This document shows, piece after piece, positions 42,613 to 54,731 of a stretch of 64,000 nt of DNA. Under the pieces are notes generated by a model, which saw only the letters and a program-made list of their open reading frames with translations, did not search any database and was not told the DNA's origin. Every line of letters starts with the position of its first letter. Positions within the stretch are counted from its first letter, which is position 1. The position numbers were made by a program, and so were the translations under genes. The stretch comes from Streptomyces sp. NBC_00224. Lineage in GTDB: Bacteria; Actinomycetota; Actinomycetes; Streptomycetales; Streptomycetaceae. The DNA lies in contig NZ_CP108106.1 in NCBI RefSeq assembly GCF_041435195.1, positions 3,472,001 to 3,536,000 of the forward strand. Reading direction: 5' to 3'.

Positions 42613-44178
42613 TCAGGCTTGCAGCCGCTCCCGCAGCTTCGGCCGGGACGCCCTGTGCCAGACCTCGGGCAGCTCGCGCTCGCGGTCGGCCGCCGCCGCC
42701 ACCTCCTGGCCGTACAGAAGTCCCCAGGTGAACGCGGACTCGCCGGCCAGGTGGGCCTGGACCGCCAGGCCGCGCAGGGCCTCGCGGGCCACCACGCTGT
42801 CCTGGTGGTCGCCCAGGACCGTCTGCACCGCCTTCATCCGCTTGGCGAACTTCCGCGCGGGGGCGCCGAGCGCGGGCCTGGCGGCCTCGGCGGCGTACCG
42901 GGCGCGCTTGGCCGCCTTGCGGGCCTCGTGCATGGCCAGGTCGCGCGGCTCGCCGGGATCGAGCTCCAGGGCCTGCGCTATCCGGCCCGCCAGCCGCTCG
43001 TAGTCCTTGATCACCGCCTTGGGCAGCACCTCCGCGAACGGCCGCCGGGCCGCCGGGCGCAGTGGCGGGCCGTCGAGCAGCGCGTCCAGGGTGTCGAGCA
43101 GTACGAGGTAGCGCTTGCTGTCCAGGACGGCGATGGTCTTGCGGCGCGAGCCGGAGCGGCGGGCGACGCTCCAGGTGCGCAGCCGCCCCCGGACCGGTCC
43201 CAGCAGGAGGGTGCGGGGCAGGGCGGCGATGCGGCTCTGGAGGCGTTCGGTGAGGACTTCCTGGTCGCGGTCGACGCCGAGTTCGCCCGCGAGCCACTTC
43301 AGCTCCTCGCCGACGGGGTCGGTGACGGTCCGGTCGAGGACCTTCCCGTACGACTTGAAGGCGCTGCGCAGCCGGCGCGTGGCGACGCGCATCTGGTGGA
43401 CGGAGTCGGGCAGGTCGCGCCGGACGGCGGGGTCGAGGTCGACCAGGGCGTCGCGCTGGGCGCGGAGGTAGCCGAGGACGTGGTCACCGGCGGTGGCCTC
43501 GTCCCCGGCAGAGGGCTTGTCCGCGGCAGAGGGCTTGTCCGCGACCGGGGGCTTCTGGAGGTCCGGTACCGACGGGGCCGTCTCCGCCAGCGCCCGCGCC
43601 AGCTTCGACGCGCTGTGCGAGGGGCGCAGGCCCGCCTTGCGCAGGCGCTTCTCGACGCGGTCGAGGAGGTCGGGGTCCACTTCGTCGGCGAGCTCCACCT
43701 CGATCTCGGTCCAGGCGGCCGTGGCGACCTGCCCCGGGCTCAGCCGCTGCGCCCGCACCGCGTCGACGCTCACCTCGGCGAGCAGCACGCTGTCCTCGTC
43801 GAGCAGATGGCGTACGTGGCGGGAGGAGAGCAGCCGTACGACGGGGGCCAGTCGGGCGTCGCGGACGCGGGAGCGCAGGAGTGCGGCCAGGGTGCGGGGG
43901 ACGTCCGGGGACAGGGGTGCGCGGATCTCGTCGCGGATGCCGGTGGCGACCGGGAACTTCAGGTGCCAGCCCGCGTCGTCGCCGCCCGTTCTGCGGCGCA
44001 GGGTGAGGGAGTCCGCGGCCAGGCGCAGGTCCTGGGTGTCGTAGTAGACGGCGTCCAGCTCCGCCACGCCCTTGTCGACAACGCTGGCGACGCCCGCGGC
44101 CTTGGTGAGGTCGGGGAGCCGGACGTCGTCGCCGGTGGCTTCGTACTTCCGCTCGATCTCGCGCTTCGTCTCCGCCAT
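42613..44178 (-). CDS. CYTH-CHAD domain protein
   Basis: A 521-aa cytosolic protein. Residues 1-200 are a CYTH (triphosphate tunnel) domain with the EIERKYEA signature and charged barrel strands; the catalytic role is on triphosphates or polyphosphate. After a linker with a repeated ADKPSA unit (about 215-230), residues about 240-515 are CHAD helical repeats with conserved basic residues (SVHQMRVATRRLRSAFK, AMHEARKAAKRARYAAE) that bind polyphosphate. Probably a polyphosphate-associated hydrolase. It lies just after the mre-rodA operon but a terminator separates them. Confidence 0.85.
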   Translation of the reverse strand: MAETKREIERKYEATGDDVRLPDLTKAAGVASVVDKGVAELDAVYYDTQDLRLAADSLTLRRRTGGDDAGWHLKFPVATGIRDEIRAPLSPDVPRTLAALLRSRVRDARLAPVVRLLSSRHVRHLLDEDSVLLAEVSVDAVRAQRLSPGQVATAAWTEIEVELADEVDPDLLDRVEKRLRKAGLRPSHSASKLARALAETAPSVPDLQKPPVADKPSAADKPSAGDEATAGDHVLGYLRAQRDALVDLDPAVRRDLPDSVHQMRVATRRLRSAFKSYGKVLDRTVTDPVGEELKWLAGELGVDRDQEVLTERLQSRIAALPRTLLLGPVRGRLRTWSVARRSGSRRKTIAVLDSKRYLVLLDTLDALLDGPPLRPAARRPFAEVLPKAVIKDYERLAGRIAQALELDPGEPRDLAMHEARKAAKRARYAAEAARPALGAPARKFAKRMKAVQTVLGDHQDSVVAREALRGLAVQAHLAGESAFTWGLLYGQEVAAAADRERELPEVWHRASRPKLRERLQA

Positions 44179-44218
44179 GAATTGAATCTAGACGCGAAAC
44201 CGGGCCCTAGACAGAGCA

Positions 44219-44245
44219 CCGGACCGGCCATCGCGGCCGGTCCGG
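44219..44245 (-). terminator. Terminator of the mre-pbp2-rodA operon
   Basis: Stem CCGGACCGGCC/GGCCGGTCCGG (44219-44229 with 44235-44245, loop ATCGC), 26 nt after the rodA stop. Confidence 0.85.
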
Positions 44246-44270
44246 CATCCCTCGTGGCCCGCGGCGGGCG

Positions 44271-45461
44271 CTAGGCCGTTATCGGGCGCTGCACCCTGAT
44301 CGACTGGAGGAGGCCGATCGCCACCCAGACGGCGAACATCGACGATCCTCCGTACGACACGAACGGCAGTGGCAGGCCCGCCACCGGCATGATGCCGAGC
44401 GTCATCCCGATGTTCTCGAAGGACTGGAACCCGAACCAGGCGATGATCCCGGCCGCCACGACCGTGCCGTACAGCTCGGTCGTCTCGCGGGCGATGCGGC
44501 AGGCGCGCCACAGGACCACGCCGAGCAGCACGAGGATCAGTCCGGCGCCGACGAAGCCGAGCTCCTCCCCCGCGACCGTGAAGACGAAGTCCGTCTGCTG
44601 TTCGGGGACGAACTGGCCGGTGGTCTGGCTGCCCTTGAACAGGCCGGTGCCGGTCAGTCCGCCGGAGCCGATGGCGATACGGGCCTGGTTGGTGTTGTAG
44701 CCGACGCCCGCCGGGTCGAGGTTGGGGTTGGCGAAGGCCGCGAAGCGGTTGATCTGGTACTCGTCGAGCAGCCCGAGCGCGGCCACCGCGACCGCGCCCG
44801 CCACGCCCGCTCCAATCAGGCCGAGCACCCACCGGTTGGAGGCTCCGCAGGCGAGCAGCACGCCCAGAATTATGATCACGATGACCATGACCGAGCCGAG
44901 GTCCGGCATCATCATGATGATCAGGATCGGGAGCGCGGCCAGGCCCAGCGACTTCATCACCGTGCGGTGGTCGGGGTGGAGCTGGTCCCCGGCGTCGACG
45001 CGCGACGCCAGTATCATCGCCATCCCCAGGATGATCGTGATCTTGGTGAACTCGGACGGCTGGAGCGAGAAGCCGCCGCCGATGATGATCCAGGCGTGCG
45101 CGCCGTTGACGGTGGCGCCCAGCGGGGTCAGCACGGCGAGGATCAGGACCACCGAAAGCCCGTAGAGCACCGGCACCGCGCCCCGCAGGGTGCGGTGGCC
45201 CAGCCAGATCGTGCCGATCATCAGGCCGAAGCCGATGCCGGTGTTCATGGCGTGCCGGATCAGGAAGTAGTACGGGTCGCCCTGGTTGAGCTGGGTGCGG
45301 TTGCGGGTCGCGGACCACACGAGCAGCGAGCCGATGAAGGACAGCGCGAGCGCCGCGAGCAGCAGCGGCCAGTCGAGCCGGCGCACCACCGAGTCGCGCG
45401 CGGTCAGCTTGGCGAAGGTGGAGCGCTCCGGTGCGTAGCGCTGGACGGAGAAGCCGGCCAT
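44271..45461 (-). CDS. rodA: SEDS-family peptidoglycan polymerase RodA (Sfr)
   Basis: A 396-aa polytopic glycosyltransferase that polymerises lipid II with its partner PBP2. Ten membrane segments; signature regions are GATVNGAHAWIIIGGGFSLQPSEFTKI, FVPEQQTDFVFTVAGEELG and the C-terminal PFVSYGGSSMF. ATG at 45461 is 5 nt after the pbp2 stop, so coupled. In S. coelicolor this gene is called sfr and belongs to the mre cluster used for spore-wall synthesis. Confidence 0.95.
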   Translation of the reverse strand: MAGFSVQRYAPERSTFAKLTARDSVVRRLDWPLLLAALALSFIGSLLVWSATRNRTQLNQGDPYYFLIRHAMNTGIGFGLMIGTIWLGHRTLRGAVPVLYGLSVVLILAVLTPLGATVNGAHAWIIIGGGFSLQPSEFTKITIILGMAMILASRVDAGDQLHPDHRTVMKSLGLAALPILIIMMMPDLGSVMVIVIIILGVLLACGASNRWVLGLIGAGVAGAVAVAALGLLDEYQINRFAAFANPNLDPAGVGYNTNQARIAIGSGGLTGTGLFKGSQTTGQFVPEQQTDFVFTVAGEELGFVGAGLILVLLGVVLWRACRIARETTELYGTVVAAGIIAWFGFQSFENIGMTLGIMPVAGLPLPFVSYGGSSMFAVWVAIGLLQSIRVQRPITA

Positions 45462-45466
45462 GGTGC

Positions 45467-47671
45467 TCAGTCCCTCCGTCCGTGGCGCGCGCCGTTGCGG
45501 TTGTCGGTGTTGGCCGCGGCGAGCTGCTGCTCACCGGTCTTCTTCTCGGGGATCTTCTGCGAGTCCGGGTCGTACGGCTCGATCTTCGGCGCGTCGATGG
45601 AGCCGTCGGTCTGGATCCTGGGCAGGGCCTGCTGCGGCTCGGGCAGCAGGGCGCGCTTGAGGTCCTGGGTGCCCGCGTCGTCGAGCCCGTAGAGCGCGTC
45701 GTAGATGTTGCGCACGGCGGGGCCGGAGGCGCCGGAGCCCGTACCACCCTGGGAGATCGTCATGACGATCGAGTAGTCCTTGGTGTACGTGGCGAACCAC
45801 GAGGTCGTCTGCTTGCCGTAGACCTCGGCGGTGCCGGTCTTCGCGTGCATCGGGATCTGCTTCTGCGGCCAGCCGCCGAACCGCCACGCGGCCGTACCGC
45901 GGGTGGCGACTCCCGCGAGGGCTTCGTCTATGTCGTCGCGGGTGGCCTGGGTCATCGGCAGCTTGCCGTGCGCCTTGGGCTTGATCTCGTTGACCGACTT
46001 GCCGTTGGCGCTGATCACGGCCTTGCCGACGGTCGGGTCGTAGAGGGTGCCGCCGTTGGAGATCGCCGAGTAGATCGTCGCCATCTGGATGGGGGTGACG
46101 AGGGTGTCGCCCTGGCCGATGGAGTAGTTGACCGAGTCACCCGCGCGCATGAGGTTTCCCTCCAGGCAGTTCTCGTACTCGATCTTCTCGACGTAGTCGC
46201 CGTCCTTCTTGCCGTGCTTGCACCAGGCGTCCTTGTTGGCCGTCCAGAACCGCTGCTTCCACTGGCGGTCGGGGACCCGGCCGGGGACCTCGCTGGGCAG
46301 GTCGACTCCGGTCTTGGAGCCGAGCCCGAAGTCGTGGGCGGTCTTGTAGAACCAGTCGGAGGCGTCCTTCTTCGGCTTCATGCCGCCGTCCTTGAGCCAC
46401 TGGTCGTGCGCGAGGCCGTAGTACACGGTGTCGCAGGAGACCTCCAGGGCCTGGCCGATGCTGATGTTGCCGTGGCCCTGGGACTCGAAGTTCTTGAAGA
46501 CCTGGCCGCCCACCGAGTACGAACTGGGGCAGGGGTAGCTGCCGTTGAAGGCGTATCCGGCGCGGACCGCGGCCGCCGAGGAGACCACCTTGAAGATCGA
46601 GCCGGGGGCGGCCTGGCCCTGGATGGCCCGGTTGAGCAGCGGGTAGTTGGAGTCCTTGCCGGTGAGGGCCTGGTAGTCCTTGGCGGAGATGCCGCCGACC
46701 CAGGCGTTCGGGTCGTAGTTGGGCAGCGAGGCCATGGCGACGACCCGGCCGGTCTTGGCCTCCATCACCACGACCGCGCCCGCGTCCGCCTTGTAGTTCT
46801 CGTTGGTGTTCTTGTCGAACTCCTTGCGGGCCTCTTCCATCGCGTGGTTGAGCTCGTACTCGGCGACGGCCTGCACCCGTGCGTCTATCGACGTGACGAT
46901 GTTCGAGCCCGGCTCGGCCTTGTCGCTCTGCGCCTGCCCGATGACCCGGCCGAGGTTGTCCACCTCGTAGCGGGTCACGCCCGCCTTGCCCCGCAGCTGC
47001 TTGTCGTACGTGCGCTCAAGGCCCGAGCGGCCCACCATGTCCGAGCGCAGATACGGCGAGTCGGTGTTCTTCGCCTTGGTGATCTCCTCGTCGGTGACCG
47101 GCGAGAGATAGCCGAGGACCTGGGCCGTGTTGGCCTTGCCCGGCGAGGTGTAGCGGCGCACCGCGGTGGGGTCGGCGGTGATGCCGGGGAAGTCCTCGGA
47201 GCGCTCGCGGATCTGGAGGGCCTGCTGGGTGGTGGCCTTGTCGGTGACCGGGATCGGCTGGTACGGCGAGCCGTTCCAGCACGGCTTGGGCGTCTTGGCG
47301 TCGCAGAGCCGGACCTTGTCCATGACGTCCTGCGGCTTCATGCCGAGGACGGTCGCGAGCCGGGTCAGCACCGCCTTGCCCTTGTCGGGCATCTTCGTCA
47401 GATCGGTACGGGACGCGGAGACCACGAGCCGGGTCTCGTTGTCGGCCAGCGGTACACCGCGCGCGTCCAGGATCGCGCCGCGCACGGCGGGCTGGACGAC
47501 CTGCTGCACATGGTTGTTCTTGGCCTCGTCCTCGTACTCCTGCCCGTTGCGGATCTGGAGGTACCAGAGCCGCCCGCCGAGGGTGAGGAGCAGGGAGAAG
47601 ACCAGGACCTGGATGATGATGAGCCGGATCTGCACCCGGGGGGTGCGTCCCGTCTCGGGGATGTTGCTCAC
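45467..47671 (-). CDS. mrdA: Penicillin-binding protein 2 (transpeptidase)
   Basis: A 734-aa class B PBP. One N-terminal membrane anchor (LIIIQVLVFSLLLTLGGRLW), a pedestal domain (residues 50-300), and a transpeptidase domain with SxxK in PGSIFKVV near residue 358, SxN in DSVNYS, and KTG in HAKTGTAE. The C-terminal tail of about 60 residues is charged and Gln/Asn-rich, so probably disordered. GTG start at 47671. It partners RodA of the next gene; both are in one operon with mreCD. Confidence 0.95.
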   Translation of the reverse strand: MSNIPETGRTPRVQIRLIIIQVLVFSLLLTLGGRLWYLQIRNGQEYEDEAKNNHVQQVVQPAVRGAILDARGVPLADNETRLVVSASRTDLTKMPDKGKAVLTRLATVLGMKPQDVMDKVRLCDAKTPKPCWNGSPYQPIPVTDKATTQQALQIRERSEDFPGITADPTAVRRYTSPGKANTAQVLGYLSPVTDEEITKAKNTDSPYLRSDMVGRSGLERTYDKQLRGKAGVTRYEVDNLGRVIGQAQSDKAEPGSNIVTSIDARVQAVAEYELNHAMEEARKEFDKNTNENYKADAGAVVVMEAKTGRVVAMASLPNYDPNAWVGGISAKDYQALTGKDSNYPLLNRAIQGQAAPGSIFKVVSSAAAVRAGYAFNGSYPCPSSYSVGGQVFKNFESQGHGNISIGQALEVSCDTVYYGLAHDQWLKDGGMKPKKDASDWFYKTAHDFGLGSKTGVDLPSEVPGRVPDRQWKQRFWTANKDAWCKHGKKDGDYVEKIEYENCLEGNLMRAGDSVNYSIGQGDTLVTPIQMATIYSAISNGGTLYDPTVGKAVISANGKSVNEIKPKAHGKLPMTQATRDDIDEALAGVATRGTAAWRFGGWPQKQIPMHAKTGTAEVYGKQTTSWFATYTKDYSIVMTISQGGTGSGASGPAVRNIYDALYGLDDAGTQDLKRALLPEPQQALPRIQTDGSIDAPKIEPYDPDSQKIPEKKTGEQQLAAANTDNRNGARHGRRD

Positions 47672-47687
47672 GCCGTGGCCCCCTCGT

Positions 47688-48371
47688 TCACAGTCGCTTG
47701 ACGCCCTTGATGCGGCCGGCCCGGGCCGCGCGGTTGCGGGCGGCCTTCACTCGCAGGCCGCCCTTCTGGTTGCCGATGCGCAGCCCGGTGCCACCGGAGA
47801 GCCAGCCGGAGGCGATGCTGGTGCCGTTCTTGGCCGAGCCGCCGCCCCCGGACGTCTCGGCGAGCGGGTCGTTCTCGGCCCGTCTGGCCAGCGCCATGAT
47901 CAGCGGCACCGTGAACGGGGCGAGGAGCAGGTCGTAGACGGCGGCCGTGAACAGCAGGTTCATCAGGCCGACGTGGCGGGCCGCGGTGTCGCCGACGAGG
48001 GCGCCCACGCCCGCGTAGAGCAGCGTGGAGCCGACGGCCGCGCAGACCACCACGGCCATGGGCCCGCTGGCCGAGCGCAGCCGGCCGTGGTCGGGCTTGG
48101 CGAGCCCCGCCGCGTAGCCGATCACGCAGAGGACCAGGGCGTACCGCCCGGCGGCGTGGTCGGCGGGCGGGGCGAGGTCGGAGAGCAGCCCGGCGCCGAA
48201 ACCGACGAAGGCGCCGCCGAGGTGTCCGTAGACGAGGGCGAGGCCGACGACGGTGAGCAGGACCAGGTCCGGGACGGCGCCCGGGAGCTGGAGCCGGGCG
48301 AGGACGCTCACCTGGACGACGAGGGCGACGACGACCAGGGCGGAGGAGAGGATGACCCTGTTGATACGCAT
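47688..48371 (-). CDS. mreD: Rod shape-determining protein MreD
   Basis: A 227-aa membrane protein. Residues 1-165 carry six hydrophobic segments with the family feature LPGAVPDLVLLTVVGLALVYG and GFGAGLLSDLAPP. The last 60 residues are a basic cytosolic tail (KAARNRAARAGRIKGVKRL) longer than in model MreD proteins. ATG at 48371, 12 nt after mreC; 16 nt before pbp2. It scaffolds MreC with PBP2/RodA. Confidence 0.9.
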   Translation of the reverse strand: MRINRVILSSALVVVALVVQVSVLARLQLPGAVPDLVLLTVVGLALVYGHLGGAFVGFGAGLLSDLAPPADHAAGRYALVLCVIGYAAGLAKPDHGRLRSASGPMAVVVCAAVGSTLLYAGVGALVGDTAARHVGLMNLLFTAAVYDLLLAPFTVPLIMALARRAENDPLAETSGGGGSAKNGTSIASGWLSGGTGLRIGNQKGGLRVKAARNRAARAGRIKGVKRL

Positions 48372-48383
48372 CTGGATCAGCTC

Positions 48384-49496
48384 CTACTGGTCGCCGTCGG
48401 CGGCGGCGTCGTTGTTCGCGTTGCCGTTGTTCGCGGGGCCGTTGGGGTTGGCGTTGGGATTCGCGGCGCCATTGGGGTTCGCGGCCCCGTTGGGATTCGC
48501 GTTGCCGTTGGGGTTCGCGTTGTTCGGGTCGCCGCCCGGGATCGGCACGTTCTGGTCCGCCGCGTTCGGGTTCGCCTGGTTCGGGTTCGGGGCCGGGGTG
48601 ACCGTCACCGTCACGGTGGGCGTCGGGGTCGGCCTGGGCTTGGCGGGCAGCACCTGGTCGCGCGGGTCGGTGCGCGGGGCCTGGACGACGACGCCGACGA
48701 TGTCGAGCTTGGTGAACCCGACGTACGGACGTACGTAGATGGTCCGGGTCAGGTCGCCACCGGAGGGGTCGACCTTGACGACCTCACCGACCGGGACGCC
48801 CGGCACGAACGGCTTGTCGGACTGCGAGCCGAAGGTCACCAGGCGGTCGCCCGACTTGACCTTGGCCTTGCCGTTGAGCAGCTGCACCGACAGCGGCCGG
48901 TCGCCCTGGCCGGTGGCGAAGCCCAGCTCGTCGCTGTTCTCCATCCGGGTGCCGACCGTGAAGTCCGGGTCGTTGGCGAGCAGGACGGTGGCGGTGGACG
49001 GGCCGACGGTGGTGACCCGGCCGACGAGCCCCTCCCCGTTCAGTACGGTCATGTCGCGCTTGATGCCGTCGCGCGAGCCGGCGTCGATGGTGACGGTCCA
49101 GGAGAAGCCCTGGGCCGCTCCTATCCCGATGACCTGCGCGGCCTTGATGCCGTACTGGCCCTCGCCGGCGGTCTTGAGCATCGAGTCGAGCTGGTTCAGG
49201 CGCGAGCGGTTGCGGGCGTCGCTGCCGAGCTTCTGCTTCAGCGCCTCGTTCTCGCGCTGGAGGTCGGCGATCTTGTTGTGGCGCTCGCCCGAGTCGCGCA
49301 CCGCGCCGATGGCGTTGCCGACCGGGTCGACGGCGGCCGCCATGCCGTTCTCCACCGGCCCGAACACCGTGGCGGCGGCCTGCCGGGCGCCGTCCACCGG
49401 TGAATTCTCCCCACCCCGGATGTCGACCGTGATCAGCGCGAACGCTACGGCGATCAGCAGCACCAGGAGCAGCCGGCTCTCTCGTGTGTCCCTCAC
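48384..49496 (-). CDS. mreC: Rod shape-determining protein MreC
   Basis: A 370-aa bitopic protein. One N-terminal membrane helix (LLLVLLIAVAFALITV), a coiled coil (KIADLQRENEALKQKL near residue 80), then the beta-barrel MreC domain to about residue 270. The C-terminal 90 residues are a low-complexity extension of Pro/Asn (PNGAANPNGAANPNANPNG) made of short repeats. GTG start at 49496. Two hairpins separate it from mreB. Confidence 0.92.
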   Translation of the reverse strand: MRDTRESRLLLVLLIAVAFALITVDIRGGENSPVDGARQAAATVFGPVENGMAAAVDPVGNAIGAVRDSGERHNKIADLQRENEALKQKLGSDARNRSRLNQLDSMLKTAGEGQYGIKAAQVIGIGAAQGFSWTVTIDAGSRDGIKRDMTVLNGEGLVGRVTTVGPSTATVLLANDPDFTVGTRMENSDELGFATGQGDRPLSVQLLNGKAKVKSGDRLVTFGSQSDKPFVPGVPVGEVVKVDPSGGDLTRTIYVRPYVGFTKLDIVGVVVQAPRTDPRDQVLPAKPRPTPTPTVTVTVTPAPNPNQANPNAADQNVPIPGGDPNNANPNGNANPNGAANPNGAANPNANPNGPANNGNANNDAAADGDQ

Positions 49497-49550
49497 GTGC
49501 GGCGGCCGTGCCTTCCTCGTCGGAATCTGTTCGATCTGTATATCAACGAT

Positions 49551-49616
49551 CCGCCGTACGGGTTGGCAGTGGCCCGTACGGGCGGTCCCCCCAGGTCACT
49601 CGCTGACTCGGGGGGA
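49551..49616 (-). terminator. Two hairpins between mreB and mreC
   Basis: First 49586-49616, stem TCCCCCC/GGGGGGA with an inner GTCA/TGAC; second, CCGTACGGG/CCCGTACGG (49554-49562 with 49573-49581, extendable by CCG/CGG). No U-tract, so partial termination or RNA stability is more likely than a full stop. Confidence 0.7.
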
Positions 49617-49632
49617 CGGCTGCCGGTGGCGC

Positions 49633-50652
49633 TTATCGGCGCGGCTGGGCGTCGAGGACCTGCTGGAGCGCCTCGAACTCCTCGACGCACTTGCCGGATC
49701 CCAGAGCGACCGAATCCAGCGGGTCCTCGGCGATGTGGATCGGCATGCCGGTCTCGCGGCGCAGCCGCTCGTCGAGGCCGCGCAGCAGGGCGCCGCCGCC
49801 GGTGAGGACGATGCCGCGGTCCATGATGTCGCCGGAGAGCTCCGGCGGGCACTTGTCGAGCGTCGTCTTCACGGCGTCGACGATCGCGTTGACCGGCTCC
49901 TCGATGGCCTTGCGGACCTCGGCGGCCGAGATGACCACGGTCTTGGGCAGCCCGGAGACCAGGTCGCGGCCGCGGATCTCGGTGTGCTCGTCCTTGTCGA
50001 GGTCGTACGCCGAGCCGATGGTGATCTTGATCTGCTCGGCGGTGCGCTCACCGAGGAGGAGGCTGTACTCCTTCTTGATGTGCTGGATGATCGCGTTGTC
50101 CAGCTCGTCGCCGGCGACGCGGATGGACTGCGCCGTGACGATTCCGCCGAGCGAGATCACCGCGACCTCGGTGGTGCCGCCGCCGATGTCGACGACCATG
50201 TTGCCGGTCGCCTCGTGGACGGGCAGGCCCGAGCCGATGGCCGCGGCCATGGGCTCCTCGATGATGTGCACCTGGCGGGCGCCGGCCTGGGTGGAGGCCT
50301 CGATGACGGCACGGCGCTCGACTCCGGTGATGCCGGAGGGCACACAGACGACGACGCGCGGGCGCGCCAGGTAACGCCGCTTGTGGATCTTCAGGATGAA
50401 GTAGCGGAGCATCCGCTCCGTGATCTCGAAGTCGGCGATGACGCCGTCCTTCAGCGGTCGTACGGCCACGATGTTGCCCGGCGTACGGCCGATCATCTTC
50501 TTCGCCTCGGCGCCGACCGCCAGGATGCCGCCGGTGTTGGTGTTGATGGCGACGACGGACGGCTCGTTCAGGACGATTCCGCGGCCCCTGACGTACACCA
50601 GCGTGTTGGCGGTCCCGAGGTCGACAGCCATGTCACGGCCGATGAACGACAT
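49633..50652 (-). CDS. mreB: Actin-like cytoskeletal protein MreB
   Basis: A 339-aa actin homologue that forms membrane-bound filaments directing wall synthesis. Phosphate-1 loop [15 protein letters not shown], phosphate-2 [16 protein letters not shown], and the adenosine loop [13 protein letters not shown] are all intact. The ATG at 50652 ([13 protein letters not shown]) has GGGGAG six bases upstream; ATG at 50667 adds five residues (MGSNN) without a ribosome site, so I prefer the shorter form. First gene of the mre cluster, about 280 bp from ndk. In Streptomyces it serves mainly spore-wall synthesis. Confidence 0.95.
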   Translation of the reverse strand: MSFIGRDMAVDLGTANTLVYVRGRGIVLNEPSVVAINTNTGGILAVGAEAKKMIGRTPGNIVAVRPLKDGVIADFEITERMLRYFILKIHKRRYLARPRVVVCVPSGITGVERRAVIEASTQAGARQVHIIEEPMAAAIGSGLPVHEATGNMVVDIGGGTTEVAVISLGGIVTAQSIRVAGDELDNAIIQHIKKEYSLLLGERTAEQIKITIGSAYDLDKDEHTEIRGRDLVSGLPKTVVISAAEVRKAIEEPVNAIVDAVKTTLDKCPPELSGDIMDRGIVLTGGGALLRGLDERLRRETGMPIHIAEDPLDSVALGSGKCVEEFEALQQVLDAQPRR

Positions 50653-50932
50653 GTTGTTGCTCCCCATGAGGATGCGTCCGGCCTTCCCTAATCGAGCGTT
50701 GACGGCTTTTTAGGTCGGCGAGGTGGGTGCTGTGGGCGTGAGGCTCCATCGTAGTGCCGCCTGCACGGACACGGCGCGTTGGTCCACCTCTAGTAATGGT
50801 GACGATGTGTCGGTGCGATGCGTTCCCGACTTCGCCCCGCATATGCCGAAGGGCGACCGAAATTCCTTCGGTCGCCCCAGGTCATGAGCGCTATATGGCT
50901 GACGCCCGGTCAGGAAATGGACCGGACCCGAC
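50653..50932. promoter_or_regulatory. mreB upstream region and ndk terminator
   Basis: No gene in 280 bp. Stem GGGCGACCGAA/TTCGGTCGCCC (50851-50861 with 50867-50877, loop ATTCC) terminates ndk. The remaining 190 bp, richer in A+T near 50700-50800, should contain the mreB promoters; S. coelicolor mreB is reported to have several promoters, but I cannot assign them here. Confidence 0.65.
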
Positions 50933-51346
50933 TCAGACCAGACCCGGGAAGAAGATCTTCAGCTCACGCTCGGCGGACTCCTCGGAGTCCGAGGCGTGGA
51001 TGAGGTTCTCCCGGACGATGGTGCCGAAGTCGCCCCGGATGGAGCCGGGCGCGGCCGCGATCGGGTCGGTGGGACCCGCCAGCTGGCGGACGCCCTCGAT
51101 GACACGCTCGCCCTCGGCGACGAGGACGACGACGGGGCCGGAGGCCATGAAGCCCATCAGGGGCTCGTAGAAAGGCTTGCCCTTGTGCTCGCCGTAGTGC
51201 GTCTCCAGGGTCTCCTGGTCCAGCGTGCGCAGCTCCATCGCCGGGATGGTCCAGCCGGCCTTGCGCTCGATACGGCCGATGATCTCGCCGATCAGGCCGC
51301 GCCGGACGGCGTCGGGCTTGAGGATGACGAGAGTGCGCTGGGTCAT
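50933..51346 (-). CDS. ndk: Nucleoside diphosphate kinase
   Basis: A 137-aa enzyme that equalises NTP pools. The catalytic histidine is in NLIHASDSEESAERE; the N-terminus TLVILKPDAVRRGLIGEII and PFYEPLMGFMASGPVVVLVAEG are diagnostic. Start ATG at 51346. Own terminator at 50851-50877. Confidence 0.97.
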   Translation of the reverse strand: MTQRTLVILKPDAVRRGLIGEIIGRIERKAGWTIPAMELRTLDQETLETHYGEHKGKPFYEPLMGFMASGPVVVLVAEGERVIEGVRQLAGPTDPIAAAPGSIRGDFGTIVRENLIHASDSEESAERELKIFFPGLV

Positions 51347-51453
51347 GGTGTCCGGCTCCTTGCAGGCATACGTGTGCGGTGAGGCGAGGCTACAGGGGGC
51401 GCGTGGTACGGCCGCACCCGGACCAGCCCTCGTTTCGGCTGCGGACCGTATGT

Positions 51454-51480
51454 GGCTGGTCGCGCAGTTCCCGGCGCCCC
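51454..51480. repeat. Half copy of the intergenic inverted repeat
   Basis: Starts GGCTGGTCGCGCAGTTCCC and differs by one base from the left arm of the element at 34005 and 54603. No matching right arm follows, so it is a remnant or a half site. Confidence 0.8.
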
Positions 51481-51487
51481 CAACTGC

Positions 51488-51841
51488 CTACGTCTGCGGC
51501 TCCGGCTCCGCCGCCTGCGCCGCGAAGCGGGCCTTCGCCGCGTCCACCTGACGGCCGTAGTGGATCGAGGCCCACCACAGGCCCGCGAACACCGCGCCGA
51601 GGAAGAACATGTGCGGGACGACGAAGCCGCTCGCGATCAGGGCGATCTGGAGCGCCCAGCCCAGCTGGAGCCCGCCGGGACGGGTCAGCACACCGCACAG
51701 GAGCAGCGAGAACAGCATGGCGATACCGCTGACCGTCCAGACGGTGGACACCGTCAGGCTGTCGTCCTTCATGGCGACCAGACCGGCGAACCCTATGACG
51801 AAGAATTCACCGATGAGGGTGGAAGCGCAGAGCGTGCGCAT
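51488..51841 (-). CDS. DUF4233 membrane protein
   Basis: A 117-aa protein with four predicted membrane segments (LIGEFFVIGFAGLVAM, GIAMLFSLLLCGVL, LGWALQIALIASGFVV, FFLGAVFAGLWWASIHYG). DUF4233 proteins in actinomycetes are usually encoded just after folC, as here (6-nt gap). Function unknown. Confidence 0.8.
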   Translation of the reverse strand: MRTLCASTLIGEFFVIGFAGLVAMKDDSLTVSTVWTVSGIAMLFSLLLCGVLTRPGGLQLGWALQIALIASGFVVPHMFFLGAVFAGLWWASIHYGRQVDAAKARFAAQAAEPEPQT

Positions 51842-51847
51842 CGGGCG

Positions 51848-54468
<2,621 letters not shown>

Positions 54469-54731
54469 GCCCCTCCCCGCCCCTTCACCGCTGTGACACT
54501 TGCGGCTCCGCCGCGTGGCCTCCGGGGGTGGGTGGGGGTGGAGGCGGCTTTCCCGAGGGCTGCGCCCCCGGACCCCGCTTCGTTCGTCTGCGGGCTGTGT
54601 GTGGCTGGTCGCGCAGTTCCCCGCGCCCCTGGGGGTACGGGCGGGGCGACGGCGAAGCCGAGCCCTTCAGGGGCGCGGGGAACTGCGCGACCAGCCCGCC
54701 ACCGGCCCGCAGACGAACACCGGGCCGAAAA
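54469..54731. repeat. Intergenic region with complete inverted-repeat element
   Basis: No gene in 263 bp. Arms 54603-54630 and 54669-54696 are perfect 28-bp reverse complements, same sequence as at 34005, with a different 38-bp loop. Flanking TCTGCGGGC and GCCCGCAGA pair as an outer stem. A CTGTGACACTTGCGGCTCCG motif (54491-54518) matches 29597-29624 with one change. Confidence 0.9.
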
